A stretch of 32,833 nt of DNA from an uncultured Lachnospiraceae bacterium (GTDB lineage: Bacteria > Bacillota > Clostridia > Lachnospirales > Lachnospiraceae). Made by a program: the position numbers and the translations under genes. Positions 10,740 through 20,028 of the stretch are shown here, in pieces; the first letter of the stretch is position 1; each line of letters starts with the position of its first letter. The notes beneath the pieces were generated by a model. The model was not told the DNA's origin and did no database searches. It saw nothing but the letters and a program-made list of their open reading frames with translations. Location: contig CAJOGN010000013.1 of the NCBI GenBank assembly GCA_905234245.1, forward strand, positions 1-32,833, read 5' to 3'.

Positions 10740-11942
10740 ATGGCTAAGGATGTATTCAGTGTAAGTGAAGTTAACAATTACATAAGTGGTATGTTCGAAA
10801 ATGATTTTATGCTTAAGAATATATGTATTAGCGGAGAGGTGTCGAATATCACCTATCATACCAGTGGTCATGTATATTTTACTCTTAAGGATGAGGATTC
10901 CCAATTATCGGGTGTAATGTTCAAGAATAATAGAGCCAGAGGACTCGCATTTCCCCTTAAGACAGGAGATAGTGTTCTTGTAACAGGCAGGATAAATGTG
11001 TATGCTGCCAGAGGACAATATCAGATATATGCTACAAGATTTGAGCAGGCGGGAATTGGCCAGTTATATCAGAAGTTCGAAGAGCTTAAGACCAAGTTTC
11101 AGGAAATGGGGATGTTCGATGAGTCTTATAAGAGACCAATTCCGAGATTCGCAACAAGAATTGGTATTGTAACAGCATCTACAGGAGCAGCTATTCATGA
11201 CATAATAACTACTTCTACAAGAAGGAATCCCCATGTACAGCTGACTTTATGTCCAGCCCAGGTTCAGGGCGAGGGGGCAGCAGAATCAATTGCAGAAGGC
11301 ATAGAAAGACTCGATGAATTAAACCTTGATTTAATAATAGTTGGGCGTGGCGGAGGCTCTATAGAAGACCTATGGGCCTTCAATGAAGAGGTAGTTGCAA
11401 GAGCAATATTCGCCTGCGACACACCTATCATTAGTGCAGTGGGTCATGAGCCTGATTATACAATTGCAGATTATGTGGCAGACCTTAGAGCACCTACTCC
11501 AACGGCTGCAGCAGAGTTAGCTGTCTTTGAATATGACGCTTTTATTGATGAGTTAGACAATATTGAATCTAGATTATATAATTCCTTCTCCAACAACTAC
11601 TTAAGATGTAAGAATAAATTGGAGTTATTTAGGAATAGACTTGGCGCCTTAAGCCCCGATAATGTGTTGACACAGTATCAGATGAGATTATCCGAGATTT
11701 CTAATCGCTTAGAGGATAATATAAATAAGTCAATTACACTTTCAAGGCATAGATTGGAAAACGGGGCTAATAAGCTAGATGGCCTTTCGCCAGCGAAGAA
11801 GCTGTCATCAGGCTTTTCTTATGTTGTAGATGATAAGGGAAGGAACATTACCAAGGCATCACAGTTTGATGTGGATGATGAATGTAAGATATATTTTAGT
11901 GAAGGAAGCATAAGGACCAAGGTTGTAGAGGTTCAGAAATAA
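10740..11942 (+). CDS. xseA: Exodeoxyribonuclease VII large subunit
   Basis: XseA is the catalytic subunit of exonuclease VII, which degrades single-stranded DNA from both ends. An N-terminal OB-fold domain covers about residues 1-100 (SVSEVNNYISGMFE, ISGEVSN, GHVYFTLKD). The catalytic domain follows with TSTGAAIHDI, GRGGGS at 202-207, and GHEPDYTIADYVADLRAPTPTAAAE split over neighbouring conserved stretches. The helical C-terminal region binds XseB subunits. At 400 residues it is typical for Clostridia. GGGAG upstream serves ATG 10740. xseB follows after 56 bases. Confidence 0.96.
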   Translation: MAKDVFSVSEVNNYISGMFENDFMLKNICISGEVSNITYHTSGHVYFTLKDEDSQLSGVMFKNNRARGLAFPLKTGDSVLVTGRINVYAARGQYQIYATRFEQAGIGQLYQKFEELKTKFQEMGMFDESYKRPIPRFATRIGIVTASTGAAIHDIITTSTRRNPHVQLTLCPAQVQGEGAAESIAEGIERLDELNLDLIIVGRGGGSIEDLWAFNEEVVARAIFACDTPIISAVGHEPDYTIADYVADLRAPTPTAAAELAVFEYDAFIDELDNIESRLYNSFSNNYLRCKNKLELFRNRLGALSPDNVLTQYQMRLSEISNRLEDNINKSITLSRHRLENGANKLDGLSPAKKLSSGFSYVVDDKGRNITKASQFDVDDECKIYFSEGSIRTKVVEVQK

Positions 11943-11998
11943 CAGCAATCCTCGAAGAAATGTATTTGCACAGATTTAATTATGGATAAGGAGTAATA

Positions 11999-12199
11999 AT
12001 GGCTAAGACATTAGAGGACGATTTTCAGGAATTAGAAGAGATAATTGCCAAGATGGAAGAAGAAGGTGTTCCCCTAGAGGAATCCTTCAAATTATATGAA
12101 AAAGGCATGAAGAAGCTAAAAAGTGCTAATGAGAAGATTGCAGCAGTAGAGAAAAAGGTTGTTGAGTTACAGGAAGATGGACGAAGTAAAGATTATTGA
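11999..12199 (+). CDS. xseB: Exodeoxyribonuclease VII small subunit
   Basis: This 66-residue helical subunit assembles several copies onto each XseA. Its opening LEDDFQELEEIIAKMEEEGVPLEESFKLYEKGMK is the family signature in shortened form (F-E-x-L-E-x-I-V-x-x-L-E). AAGGAG at 11988-11993 is 5 bases before ATG 11999. Its 3' end overlaps the start of ispA by 23 bases if ispA begins at ATG 12177. Confidence 0.95.
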   Translation: MAKTLEDDFQELEEIIAKMEEEGVPLEESFKLYEKGMKKLKSANEKIAAVEKKVVELQEDGRSKDY

Positions 12200-13061
12200 C
12201 AATATAATAAGTGAATATATGCCTAAGGAGGATGGCCTTCAGAAGACCATTTTCGAAGGAATGAATTATGCCGTATCTGCAGGAGGTAAGCGCATTAGAC
12301 CTATTCTGATGTACGAGACCTACAAGCTGTTTGGGGGTAAAGGCGATATAATTAAACCATTTATGGCGGCTATTGAGATGATTCATACATATTCTCTTGT
12401 GCATGATGATATGCCCTGTGTTGATAATGATGATATGCGTCGCGGCAAACCCACGACTCATATTGTGTATGGCGAGACAATGGGGCTTTTTGTTGGAGAT
12501 GGACTGCTTAATTTAGCATTTGAGACAATAGCTAATGGCATGGATTATGTAGATACAGCTGATTCGAAGCAGGTTGAAGCCGTAAAAGAGGCGTTTAAGT
12601 ATATTAGTAAATGCGCAGGAAGCTTCGGAATGCTTGCAGGACAGGTGGTTGATAAGGAGTCGGAGGACAAAGAAGATATCGACCTTGATACAATTATGTA
12701 CCTGTATGAGAAGAAGACAGGGGAACTTCTAAGAGCTTCAATGGTAGTGGGGGCAATACTTGCTGGTGCAAACAAGGCTGATGTTGACATAATTGAGAAG
12801 GTTGCAACTAATGTGGGAATTGCATTTCAGATTCAGGATGACATATTAGATGTTATTGGCACTGAAGAGGAGCTAGGCAAGCCTATTGGTTCTGATGAGA
12901 GGAATAATAAGTCCACCTATGTTGCCCATGTAGGCTTAGAGGAGTCTAAGGAAGAAGTAAAGAGGCTTACTAATGAAGCACTTGAACTTCTGCATGAGAT
13001 TGATGGCAGGAATGAATTCTTAGAGGAATTCTTAACATTTCTTATAAATAGAAAAAAATAA
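12177..13061 (+). CDS. ispA: Farnesyl/geranyl diphosphate synthase (IspA-type polyprenyl synthetase)
   Basis: The enzyme condenses isopentenyl diphosphate with allylic diphosphates to make C15 (or C10-C20) precursors for undecaprenyl phosphate and quinone-type lipids. Both aspartate-rich motifs that hold Mg2+ and diphosphate are intact: DDMPCVD at 77-83, and QDDILD in the second half. GGKRIRP and MLAGQVVD are also typical. I take ATG 12177 (294 residues) as the start. TTG codons at 12159 and 12162 are in frame but have no spaced RBS. Initiation probably depends on coupling to xseB, which it overlaps. dxs, the first enzyme of the same pathway, follows 15 bases later. Confidence 0.93.
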   Translation: MDEVKIIDNIISEYMPKEDGLQKTIFEGMNYAVSAGGKRIRPILMYETYKLFGGKGDIIKPFMAAIEMIHTYSLVHDDMPCVDNDDMRRGKPTTHIVYGETMGLFVGDGLLNLAFETIANGMDYVDTADSKQVEAVKEAFKYISKCAGSFGMLAGQVVDKESEDKEDIDLDTIMYLYEKKTGELLRASMVVGAILAGANKADVDIIEKVATNVGIAFQIQDDILDVIGTEEELGKPIGSDERNNKSTYVAHVGLEESKEEVKRLTNEALELLHEIDGRNEFLEEFLTFLINRKK

Positions 13062-13076
13062 AAAGAGAGCAGGGGT

Positions 13077-14933
13077 ATGGTATTAGATAAGATTAATGGA
13101 CCTAATGATATTAAGAAATTAGATCCGGAGGAAGTTATACAATTAAGCTATGAGATAAGGGAGTTCCTTATCAATAAATTGTCGAAGACGGGGGGACACG
13201 TTGCCTCTAATCTTGGAGTTATTGAGCTTACCATAGCAATTCACCTAATATGTGATTTGCCTAAGGATAAGATTATATGGGATGTGGGGCATCAAAGCTA
13301 CACTCATAAGATTCTTACTGGTCGTAAGGAGGGATTCGATAATCTAAGACAGTTCGGTGGTATGAGTGGATTTCCAAAGAGGTCGGAAAGTGACTGCGAT
13401 GTCTTTGACACAGGTCATTCCACAACTTCTATCTCTGCGGCACTAGGGTTGGCTTGGGCCAGAGAGATGAGAGGAGAGAATTATAAGATATTTGCGGTTA
13501 TAGGGGATGGCTCTATGACTGGTGGAATGTCCTTTGAGGCCCTTAATAACGCAGCTGAGCTTAAGAAGAATATAGTTATTATCCTTAATGACAATGAGAT
13601 GTCCATATCTAAGAATGTGGGTGGTGTAAGCGAGCACCTTAGTAAGATGCGTACAAGTGACAATTATATGGGTCTTAAGGAAGATATCATGGGTTCTCTT
13701 GAGAAAATCCCCGTATACGGTGAGAAGATTATCAAGCAGATTCAGAAGACCAAGAGTGGTATCAAGGCGCTTGTGATTCCTGGTATGATGTACGAGGAAA
13801 TGGGAATAATGTACATCGGACCGATAGATGGCCATAATATTAACAATATGGTAAAGGTGCTTTCAGAGGCATCAAGATATCAGGGACCGGTTATCGTTCA
13901 TGTAAGGACGAAGAAGGGTAAGGGCTTTGTGCCTGCCGAGAGGCATCCATCAAGATTCCATGGTTCTGGACCATTTGACTTAGAGAAGGGGTTGCCGCTT
14001 AATCCAAGTAAGCCTACTTATACTGACATTTTCTCTACTGTTATGCGTAAAATGGGCGACAGAGACAGAGATATTGTTGCAATTACAGCGGCTATGGCAG
14101 ATGGAACTGGATTAAAGCGATTCTCTAATATGTTCCCTGACAGATTCTTTGATGTAGGAATTGCCGAGCAGCATGCGGTGACATTTGCAGCAGGATTGGC
14201 GACGCAGGGATTTAAGCCAATATTCGCTGTATATTCATCCTTCCTGCAGAGGGCTTATGACCAGATGATGCATGATGTATGTATGCAGAAGCTTCATGTG
14301 GTATTTGCCGTTGACAGAGCAGGATTAGTTGGAGCAGACGGTATGACTCATCATGGAGCATTTGACTTATCATATATGTGCCAGATGCCTAATATGGTGG
14401 TTATGGCGCCGAAGAATAAGTGGGAATTGTCAGATATGGTGAAGTTCGCCTTCAAGTACGACGGTCCAATTGCCATTAGGTACCCTCGTGGCGAGGCTTA
14501 TTCTAAGTATAAGGAATTCAGGGCTCCTGTTAGTCTTGGCAAATGTGAAGAAATCTTTAAAGGTGACAAGGTGCTTCTATTCGCAATAGGAACCATGTTC
14601 AAGAATGCAATCGAGGTTGGTAAGCTTATGAAGGAAGATTTGGGGCAGCCAACTATTGTTAATGCAAGATTCGCCAAGCCTCTTGATGAAGAATATCTCA
14701 TTAAGGAAGCTAATAATTATAAATGCATTGTGACTATGGAAGATAATGTGTCTATAGGCGGAATGGGTGAGCGTGTTAATAATATCCTATATAAAAATGG
14801 TTATAAGGGCGAGATTATTAACATTTCTCTGCCAGATGAATTCGTAGAGCATGGTAGTGTTGGGGAACTGCAGAAGTCCCTGGGTATGGACCCTGAGTCT
14901 ATATATGATAAGATTAAGGATGCATTATCATGA
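13077..14933 (+). CDS. dxs: 1-deoxy-D-xylulose-5-phosphate synthase
   Basis: DXS joins pyruvate and glyceraldehyde 3-phosphate, using thiamine diphosphate, to start the MEP route to isopentenyl diphosphate. The thiamine diphosphate motif GDGSMTGG is at 143-150, with the partner region LNDNEMSIS downstream. The transketolase pyrimidine-binding domain contains DRAGLVGADG from residue 413 and IAEQHAVTFAAGLA. A C-terminal transketolase domain ends the 618-residue protein, so all three domains are present. Its stop overlaps the tlyA start in an ATGA arrangement. Pairing with ispA puts the first step of the MEP pathway next to a prenyl-chain synthase. Confidence 0.97.
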   Translation: MVLDKINGPNDIKKLDPEEVIQLSYEIREFLINKLSKTGGHVASNLGVIELTIAIHLICDLPKDKIIWDVGHQSYTHKILTGRKEGFDNLRQFGGMSGFPKRSESDCDVFDTGHSTTSISAALGLAWAREMRGENYKIFAVIGDGSMTGGMSFEALNNAAELKKNIVIILNDNEMSISKNVGGVSEHLSKMRTSDNYMGLKEDIMGSLEKIPVYGEKIIKQIQKTKSGIKALVIPGMMYEEMGIMYIGPIDGHNINNMVKVLSEASRYQGPVIVHVRTKKGKGFVPAERHPSRFHGSGPFDLEKGLPLNPSKPTYTDIFSTVMRKMGDRDRDIVAITAAMADGTGLKRFSNMFPDRFFDVGIAEQHAVTFAAGLATQGFKPIFAVYSSFLQRAYDQMMHDVCMQKLHVVFAVDRAGLVGADGMTHHGAFDLSYMCQMPNMVVMAPKNKWELSDMVKFAFKYDGPIAIRYPRGEAYSKYKEFRAPVSLGKCEEIFKGDKVLLFAIGTMFKNAIEVGKLMKEDLGQPTIVNARFAKPLDEEYLIKEANNYKCIVTMEDNVSIGGMGERVNNILYKNGYKGEIINISLPDEFVEHGSVGELQKSLGMDPESIYDKIKDALS

Positions 14934-15730
14934 AGGAAAGATTAGATATATTAGTTGTTAATAAAGGCCTGGCACCTTCTCGTGAGAAGGCTAAGGCAAT
15001 GATAATGGCTGGCAATATCTTCGTAGGCAATGAGAGAGAAGATAAGCCTGGTAGTAAATTCGACGAGGACGCAGAGATTACAGTACATGGCAAGACGCTT
15101 CCCTATGTTAGTCGTGGCGGATTAAAGCTTGAGAAGGCAATTGATTCCTTCGATATTAAGCTAGATGGGCTTATCTGCATGGATATAGGTGCTTCTACAG
15201 GAGGATTTACTGACTGTATGCTACAAAATGGCGCTTCAAAGGTCTATTCTGTTGATGTTGGCTATGGTCAATTCGACTGGAAGCTTAGAAATGATGAGCG
15301 TGTTGTATGCATGGAGAAGACTAATATCAGATATGTGACATTAGATGATATTGATGATGTATTAGATTTTGCAAGCTGTGATGTATCATTTATTTCCTTA
15401 ACTAAGGTGCTTCCTGCAGCCTATAATCTCCTAAAAGAAGATGGCAGAATGGTATGCCTTATTAAGCCACAATTCGAAGCTGGCAAGGAGAAGGTTGGAA
15501 AGAAGGGGGTAGTAAGAGACCCTAAGGTACATCTGGAAGTAATCGAGAAGATTCTTGATTATTCGGCTGATAATGGATTTGTTATATTAGGACTTAATTA
15601 TTCTCCGATTAAAGGACCTGAGGGGAATATAGAGTATCTTGTATATATTAAGAAAAGTGAAGGAAAGACTGACTGGCATGAAAGTATTGATGCTGAAAAT
15701 ATAGTTGATATGGCGCACGGTAGCTTATAG
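14930..15730 (+). CDS. tlyA: TlyA family rRNA 2'-O-methyltransferase (also called hemolysin A)
   Basis: The protein has an N-terminal S4 RNA-binding domain (RLDILVVNKGLAPSREKAKAMIMAG). A FtsJ/RrmJ-like methyltransferase domain follows, with the SAM motif MDIGASTGGFTDCML and the CLIKPQFEAG segment. Mycobacterial TlyA 2'-O-methylates cytidines in 16S and 23S rRNA. Homologues in other Firmicutes (YqxC) sit in the same operon and are assumed to act similarly; the old name hemolysin is probably misleading. At 266 residues it is full length. ATG 14930 overlaps the dxs stop by four bases, giving translational coupling. Confidence 0.93.
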   Translation: MKERLDILVVNKGLAPSREKAKAMIMAGNIFVGNEREDKPGSKFDEDAEITVHGKTLPYVSRGGLKLEKAIDSFDIKLDGLICMDIGASTGGFTDCMLQNGASKVYSVDVGYGQFDWKLRNDERVVCMEKTNIRYVTLDDIDDVLDFASCDVSFISLTKVLPAAYNLLKEDGRMVCLIKPQFEAGKEKVGKKGVVRDPKVHLEVIEKILDYSADNGFVILGLNYSPIKGPEGNIEYLVYIKKSEGKTDWHESIDAENIVDMAHGSL

Positions 15731-15734
15731 CCTA

Positions 15735-15759
15735 GGTTGACAGGGCCCCCCTGTCAACC
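15735..15759 (+). other. Perfect GC-rich hairpin between tlyA and nadK
   Basis: GGTTGACAGGG (15735-15745) pairs over 11 bp with CCCTGTCAACC (15749-15759) around a 3-base CCC loop. No T run follows, so it is not a classic intrinsic terminator. It could pause or attenuate transcription, protect processed mRNA ends, or mark a protein-binding palindrome. It is the most stable local structure in the nusB operon. Confidence 0.7.
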
Positions 15760-15788
15760 CCCTTTATCAACCCAGTAAGAAGGAAGTT

Positions 15789-16616
15789 ATGAAGAAGTAT
15801 TATATTGTTGTAAGAGACAATCACAGAGATAAGATTAGCTTGGCAGAGCAGATTAAGAAGACAGTAATAAGCAAGGGAGGAACCTGCGATTATTCTGTCC
15901 TTGGAACTCCTTATGAAGTGCCTCGGGATACTGAGTGTATTCTTGCAATTGGTGGCGATGGTACGGTAATTCGTGCTGCTCAGAATAGCTTTGGACTGGA
16001 TATTCCACTTCTGGGTATCAATTATGGTCATATGGGATATCTATGTGATTTAGACAAGGATAGCGTATTTTCAGCCCTTGGCAGGCTCTTTAATGACGAT
16101 TATGACATAGAAGAGAGGATGATGCTCAAAGGATATATTAGCCCATCTGAAGAAAAAGCTAACTCAACTCCGGCACTTAATGATATAATAATAAGGTCTA
16201 CTGAGAATCAGCATGTAACAAGGCTGTCAGTATACGTTAATAATCAATATCTGTTTGCATACGATTGTGATGGAATAATCATATCTACACCTACGGGTTC
16301 TACGGCGTATAATCTGTCGGCTCATGGACCAATTGTTAATCCTGAGACGTCATTAATTCTTCTTACCCCTATCAACCCACATACTCTGAATGCCAGAAGT
16401 ATTGTACTAGATAGTGAAGATGTGGTATCAGTGAAGCTGATTCCTAGAAATCACGATAGTGATGAGAAGGCCTTAGTGTCATTTGACGGAAGACACAGGA
16501 GATATTTGAGAGAGGATGAGAAGCTTATTGTATCTAAGACTGATGAGGTTGCCAAGATGGTAATGCTTAGCAAAGAGAATTTCTTAGATAGAATTAGAAG
16601 CAAGATGCAGGCATAG
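15789..16616 (+). CDS. nadK: NAD kinase
   Basis: NadK phosphorylates NAD+ to NADP+, the only known route to NADP in most bacteria. The diagnostic GGDGT motif is at 55-59 (LAIGGDGTVIRAA). The second conserved block, TPTGSTAYNLSAHGPIVNP, is complete, and the LNDIIIRS stretch is typical. Length (275) is normal. GAAGGAAG precedes ATG 15789. The gene lies between tlyA and argR, an arrangement found in many Clostridia but not in B. subtilis. The upstream hairpin at 15735-15759 may set its expression apart from the earlier genes. Confidence 0.97.
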   Translation: MKKYYIVVRDNHRDKISLAEQIKKTVISKGGTCDYSVLGTPYEVPRDTECILAIGGDGTVIRAAQNSFGLDIPLLGINYGHMGYLCDLDKDSVFSALGRLFNDDYDIEERMMLKGYISPSEEKANSTPALNDIIIRSTENQHVTRLSVYVNNQYLFAYDCDGIIISTPTGSTAYNLSAHGPIVNPETSLILLTPINPHTLNARSIVLDSEDVVSVKLIPRNHDSDEKALVSFDGRHRRYLREDEKLIVSKTDEVAKMVMLSKENFLDRIRSKMQA

Positions 16617-16640
16617 TCAGCTTGAAGGCAGGTATCTATT

Positions 16641-17090
16641 ATGAATGATAGACAAGAGAAGATATTAGATATAATTATAAACAAGTCAATTGAGACTCAG
16701 GAGGAGCTTACCAGCGAGCTTAAGAAGGAAGGCTTCGACGTGACGCAGGCCACGGTTTCTCGCGACATTCGCAAGATGAAGCTTACGAAAGTGGCTGATT
16801 TCTCCGGTCATCTTCGATATGTTGCCTATTCTAAGACAAGCGAGGACTTAGATGAGAAGTATATCAGAATCCTAAGAGATGGTTTCATCTCCATGGATAA
16901 TGCCCAGAATATATTAGTTATTAAGACAGTATCAGGTATGGCCATGGCTGTAGCAGCGGCCCTAGACCATATCAAGTTCAACGAGATAGTAGGCTCTATT
17001 GCCGGAGACGACACAATTATGTGCGCCGTTAGGAGTACAGGAGATGTAACAAATGTTATGAGTCGCCTTCGTAGAATATTAGACCACTGA
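16641..17090 (+). CDS. argR: Arginine repressor ArgR/AhrC
   Basis: ArgR is a hexameric, arginine-responsive DNA-binding protein that represses arginine synthesis and can activate catabolism. The N-terminal winged helix carries QEELTSELKKEGFDVTQATVSRDI, with the SRD core of the recognition helix. The C-terminal arginine-binding and oligomerisation domain has the GSIAGDDTIMCAVRS segment, including the paired Asp residues that contact arginine. At 149 residues it is full length. A likely target, argH, is 5.2 kb downstream in this window. I see no convincing ARG box before argH or in the argR gap. Confidence 0.96.
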   Translation: MNDRQEKILDIIINKSIETQEELTSELKKEGFDVTQATVSRDIRKMKLTKVADFSGHLRYVAYSKTSEDLDEKYIRILRDGFISMDNAQNILVIKTVSGMAMAVAAALDHIKFNEIVGSIAGDDTIMCAVRSTGDVTNVMSRLRRILDH

Positions 17091-17136
17091 TATTTGTATT
17101 CTTTGAAATGTCAAGATTCTCTAGTAAGGAGTACAT

Positions 17137-18810
17137 ATGTTAGTATATTTACACGTGAAAAACTTAGCCCTAATCGACGAGGAGGAGATTGAGTTCGCAG
17201 GGGGACTCAATATCTTGTCTGGTGAGACAGGGGCAGGCAAATCAATTATTTTAGGAGCACTGAATCTCGCATTAGGCGGGAAGGTTCCTAAGGAAATGTT
17301 ACGAGATGAGACTAAGGATGGAATTGTTGAAGTAACATTTACCATAACTAATGAGGAGCAAAGAGAAGCGCTTAGAAGGCTTGATATAACCTTCGATGAT
17401 GAGGTTATATTATCCAGAAAAATCACAGAATCTCGTTCTGTAGCGAAGATTAATGGAGAGATGATTCCAGCTGACAAGCTAAAGGAGATCGGCTCATTCT
17501 TTATTGACATCTACGGACAAAGTGAGCATCAGACTCTTACCGATAAGAGAAAGCACCTTGCAATGCTTGATGAGTATGGAAGGGAGCAAATCGAACCTAT
17601 CAAGGAGGAGCTTGGTGAAGTCTATAAGGAATACAATAAGCTTAGGGATGAGTATGATGAGGCAATCCACGCTAACGACAATCGTGACAGGGATATAGAA
17701 TTCCTAAAGCACGAAATCGAAGAGATTGAAAATGCTAATGTGAAATTTGGCGAGGATGAGGAGCTTGAAGAAGAATACAAGTTCATGTCTAATGCGCAGC
17801 GTATTGTATCTAACTGCAATGAGGCGTATAATGATACTGCTGTAGGCGATGGTGTATCAGACAGGATTGGAAGAGCAATCAGAAGCCTTCGAAGTGTCAG
17901 CGAATATGACGAGAGGGTAGAACAGCTAGCAAGCATGCTTGACGATGCTGAGAGTATCGTAAGTGATTTCAATAGAGAATTATCAGATTATATGTCCGAG
18001 ATGGACTTTGATGATAGCGCATTTAGGGAGATTGAGGCTAGACTTGATACACTTAATATGCTTAAGCAGAAGTATGGTCCAACACTGGAAAATGTTATTG
18101 AAGGTCTTGAACTTAGATGTGATAAGCTTAAGAAACTCGAGGATTATGATAGATATCTCGAGAAATTAAAAGAAGAATTAAGTGATTGTGAAGCTAAATT
18201 GCTTGATATATGTCATAAGCTTACTGCTGTTAGAAAAGAGTATTCCTATGATCTGTTACCTAAGGTTAGAGATGCTTTGTCAGATTTGAATTTCTTAGAT
18301 GTGGAATTCGATATGTATTTTACTGAGCTTGACAAGCCTACATCTAATGGAATTGACGAAGCCCAGTTTATTATAAGCACTAACCCTGGTGAGCCAATGA
18401 AGCCACTTAAGGACATTGCCTCAGGTGGTGAAATGTCAAGAATTATGCTTGCACTTAAAACAGTACTTGTAAGTGCTGATAATATTGATACAATGATATT
18501 TGACGAGATTGATGCTGGTATTAGTGGTAGAACAGCACAGGCCTTGTCAGAGAAATTAAGTGTTGTGGCGGGTGGCAAGCAGGTAATATGTATTACACAT
18601 TTGCCACAGGTTGCAGCCATGGCTGATAAGCACTTCCTTATTGAGAAGAGTGTTGTCGGTAATAAGACAGTATCTTCTATCACTAAGATGGATGAGGAGG
18701 AGCGAATTAATGAGCTTGCAAGAATGCTATCAGGATCTACAGTAAGTCCTGCAGTTCTTGCTAATGCTAGAGAAATGATTGATTACGCAAGGGATTTTAA
18801 GGGAAGGTAG
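17137..18810 (+). CDS. recN: DNA repair protein RecN
   Basis: RecN is an SMC-like ATPase acting early in repair of DNA double-strand breaks. The N-terminal Walker A is GETGAGKS at 29-36. A long coiled coil fills roughly residues 150-370. The C-terminal half holds the ABC signature SGGEMS at 429-434 and Walker B with D456-E457 (MIFDEIDAGISG). At 557 residues it is the usual length. AAGGAG precedes ATG 17137. The argR-recN pair is conserved across Firmicutes. Only 2 bases separate its stop from the next start. Confidence 0.97.
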   Translation: MLVYLHVKNLALIDEEEIEFAGGLNILSGETGAGKSIILGALNLALGGKVPKEMLRDETKDGIVEVTFTITNEEQREALRRLDITFDDEVILSRKITESRSVAKINGEMIPADKLKEIGSFFIDIYGQSEHQTLTDKRKHLAMLDEYGREQIEPIKEELGEVYKEYNKLRDEYDEAIHANDNRDRDIEFLKHEIEEIENANVKFGEDEELEEEYKFMSNAQRIVSNCNEAYNDTAVGDGVSDRIGRAIRSLRSVSEYDERVEQLASMLDDAESIVSDFNRELSDYMSEMDFDDSAFREIEARLDTLNMLKQKYGPTLENVIEGLELRCDKLKKLEDYDRYLEKLKEELSDCEAKLLDICHKLTAVRKEYSYDLLPKVRDALSDLNFLDVEFDMYFTELDKPTSNGIDEAQFIISTNPGEPMKPLKDIASGGEMSRIMLALKTVLVSADNIDTMIFDEIDAGISGRTAQALSEKLSVVAGGKQVICITHLPQVAAMADKHFLIEKSVVGNKTVSSITKMDEEERINELARMLSGSTVSPAVLANAREMIDYARDFKGR

Positions 18811-18812
18811 TT

Positions 18813-19961
18813 ATGAATTTTTTCAAAAAGAGGAACAAAGGCGAAGAGAGCGAAGTAGATTATAGTATTGATTATGAATCCTTAGAAGGACACTCGAATC
18901 GGTTTACGGTAAGGTGTCTTCTAATTACATATTTTTTCATGGCTTTTATGTGGGTAATGAATTTGCTTGGAATATTCATAGTTGATAAAGGTCTTATGAA
19001 CTATGGATTCTTCCTGTTATCATTCCTTGTTCTCTTACTTATAGCTATATGTAAGCTGGTTGGATATAACAAGCCGTGGCTTAAATACGTTATTATCATA
19101 TTCGCGGTGCTTATGACAGACGTATTAGCTGTTGTTCTTACATATCACATTGTAATTGCAAGCGTGCTTCCGCTAATATACGCTATTCAGTATTCTGATA
19201 AGAAACTGTTATTCTTCTCGTACGGAATGAGCGTTATTGGTATATTTGCATCGGTAATGGCTGGATACTATTTCGGACTTTGTGACGCTAACATGGTGCT
19301 TCTTACTACAGGTCCCCTTAAGGACTATGTAGATGCTAATGGTGTGGCTCATTTTGGCCCGGTAAATGCTAATCCTTGGCTAACTTTGCCACTTTTCTAT
19401 GCATTTCCCAGAAGTGTCATACTCTTAGCTCTTATTCCTGTACTTCTTCATGTGTCTAATGGTATGGCTATGAGAGAGCTTCGTGGTCTCTATCTTCAGA
19501 GAATAAGTGAAATTGATGATATGACTCAGCTTTACAACAAGAATAAGTATCTACAAATGGTTAAGGATACTTATCCTAAGGTTGATAAGATTGGTGTTGT
19601 ATTCTGGGATGTTAATGGCTTGAAGGAGACTAATGATACCTTAGGTCACGTAATGGGTGACAAGCTTATTGCGTCTATTGCTGACTCTATTCGTGGCTTT
19701 ACTAATGACAAATGCAGGGCTTACCGTATAGGTGGTGACGAGTTCATACTTATCTGTGAGGGTGAGAATGAGCTTAAGATGAACGAGATTGCCAATGAAT
19801 GGAAGAAGAAGGTTGAGGAACTTAATCTAACCTCTGAGATTCCTCTGTCTGCAGCAATTGGATATGCAGCAGGCGAAGGCAAGAACATTGGCGCCGTAAT
19901 TAAGTTGGCAGATGACAGAATGTATGCTAACAAGGTTGAACAGAAGAAGCAGAGGCAGTAA
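18813..19961 (+). CDS. Membrane-bound diguanylate cyclase (GGDEF protein)
   Basis: Five or six hydrophobic helices fill residues ~28-225 and form a membrane sensor region of no family I recognise. A cytoplasmic GGDEF domain follows, with WDVNGLKETNDTLGH and an intact active-site GGDEF at 307-311. It should therefore make cyclic di-GMP from GTP. The product-inhibition I-site (RxxD ending five residues before GGDEF) is absent, with Asn and Cys in those places, so feedback inhibition is not expected through that site. The start is 2 bases after recN, with GGGAAGG inside the end of recN as RBS. It is therefore the last gene of the nusB operon. What the sensor detects is unknown. Confidence 0.88.
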   Translation: MNFFKKRNKGEESEVDYSIDYESLEGHSNRFTVRCLLITYFFMAFMWVMNLLGIFIVDKGLMNYGFFLLSFLVLLLIAICKLVGYNKPWLKYVIIIFAVLMTDVLAVVLTYHIVIASVLPLIYAIQYSDKKLLFFSYGMSVIGIFASVMAGYYFGLCDANMVLLTTGPLKDYVDANGVAHFGPVNANPWLTLPLFYAFPRSVILLALIPVLLHVSNGMAMRELRGLYLQRISEIDDMTQLYNKNKYLQMVKDTYPKVDKIGVVFWDVNGLKETNDTLGHVMGDKLIASIADSIRGFTNDKCRAYRIGGDEFILICEGENELKMNEIANEWKKKVEELNLTSEIPLSAAIGYAAGEGKNIGAVIKLADDRMYANKVEQKKQRQ

Positions 19962-19968
19962 AAAGGGA

Positions 19969-19997
19969 TTGAAAAATTAATTAACATTTCTTATAAT
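19969..19997 (+). promoter_or_regulatory. Promoter of tRNA-Thr
   Basis: TTGAAA at 19969-19974 and a perfect TATAAT at 19992-19997 are 17 bases apart, close to the sigma-A consensus. The tRNA begins 31 bases after the -10. Confidence 0.82.
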
Positions 19998-20028
19998 CTT
20001 GTATTGTGGCATCAATTAGATGCCTGAT

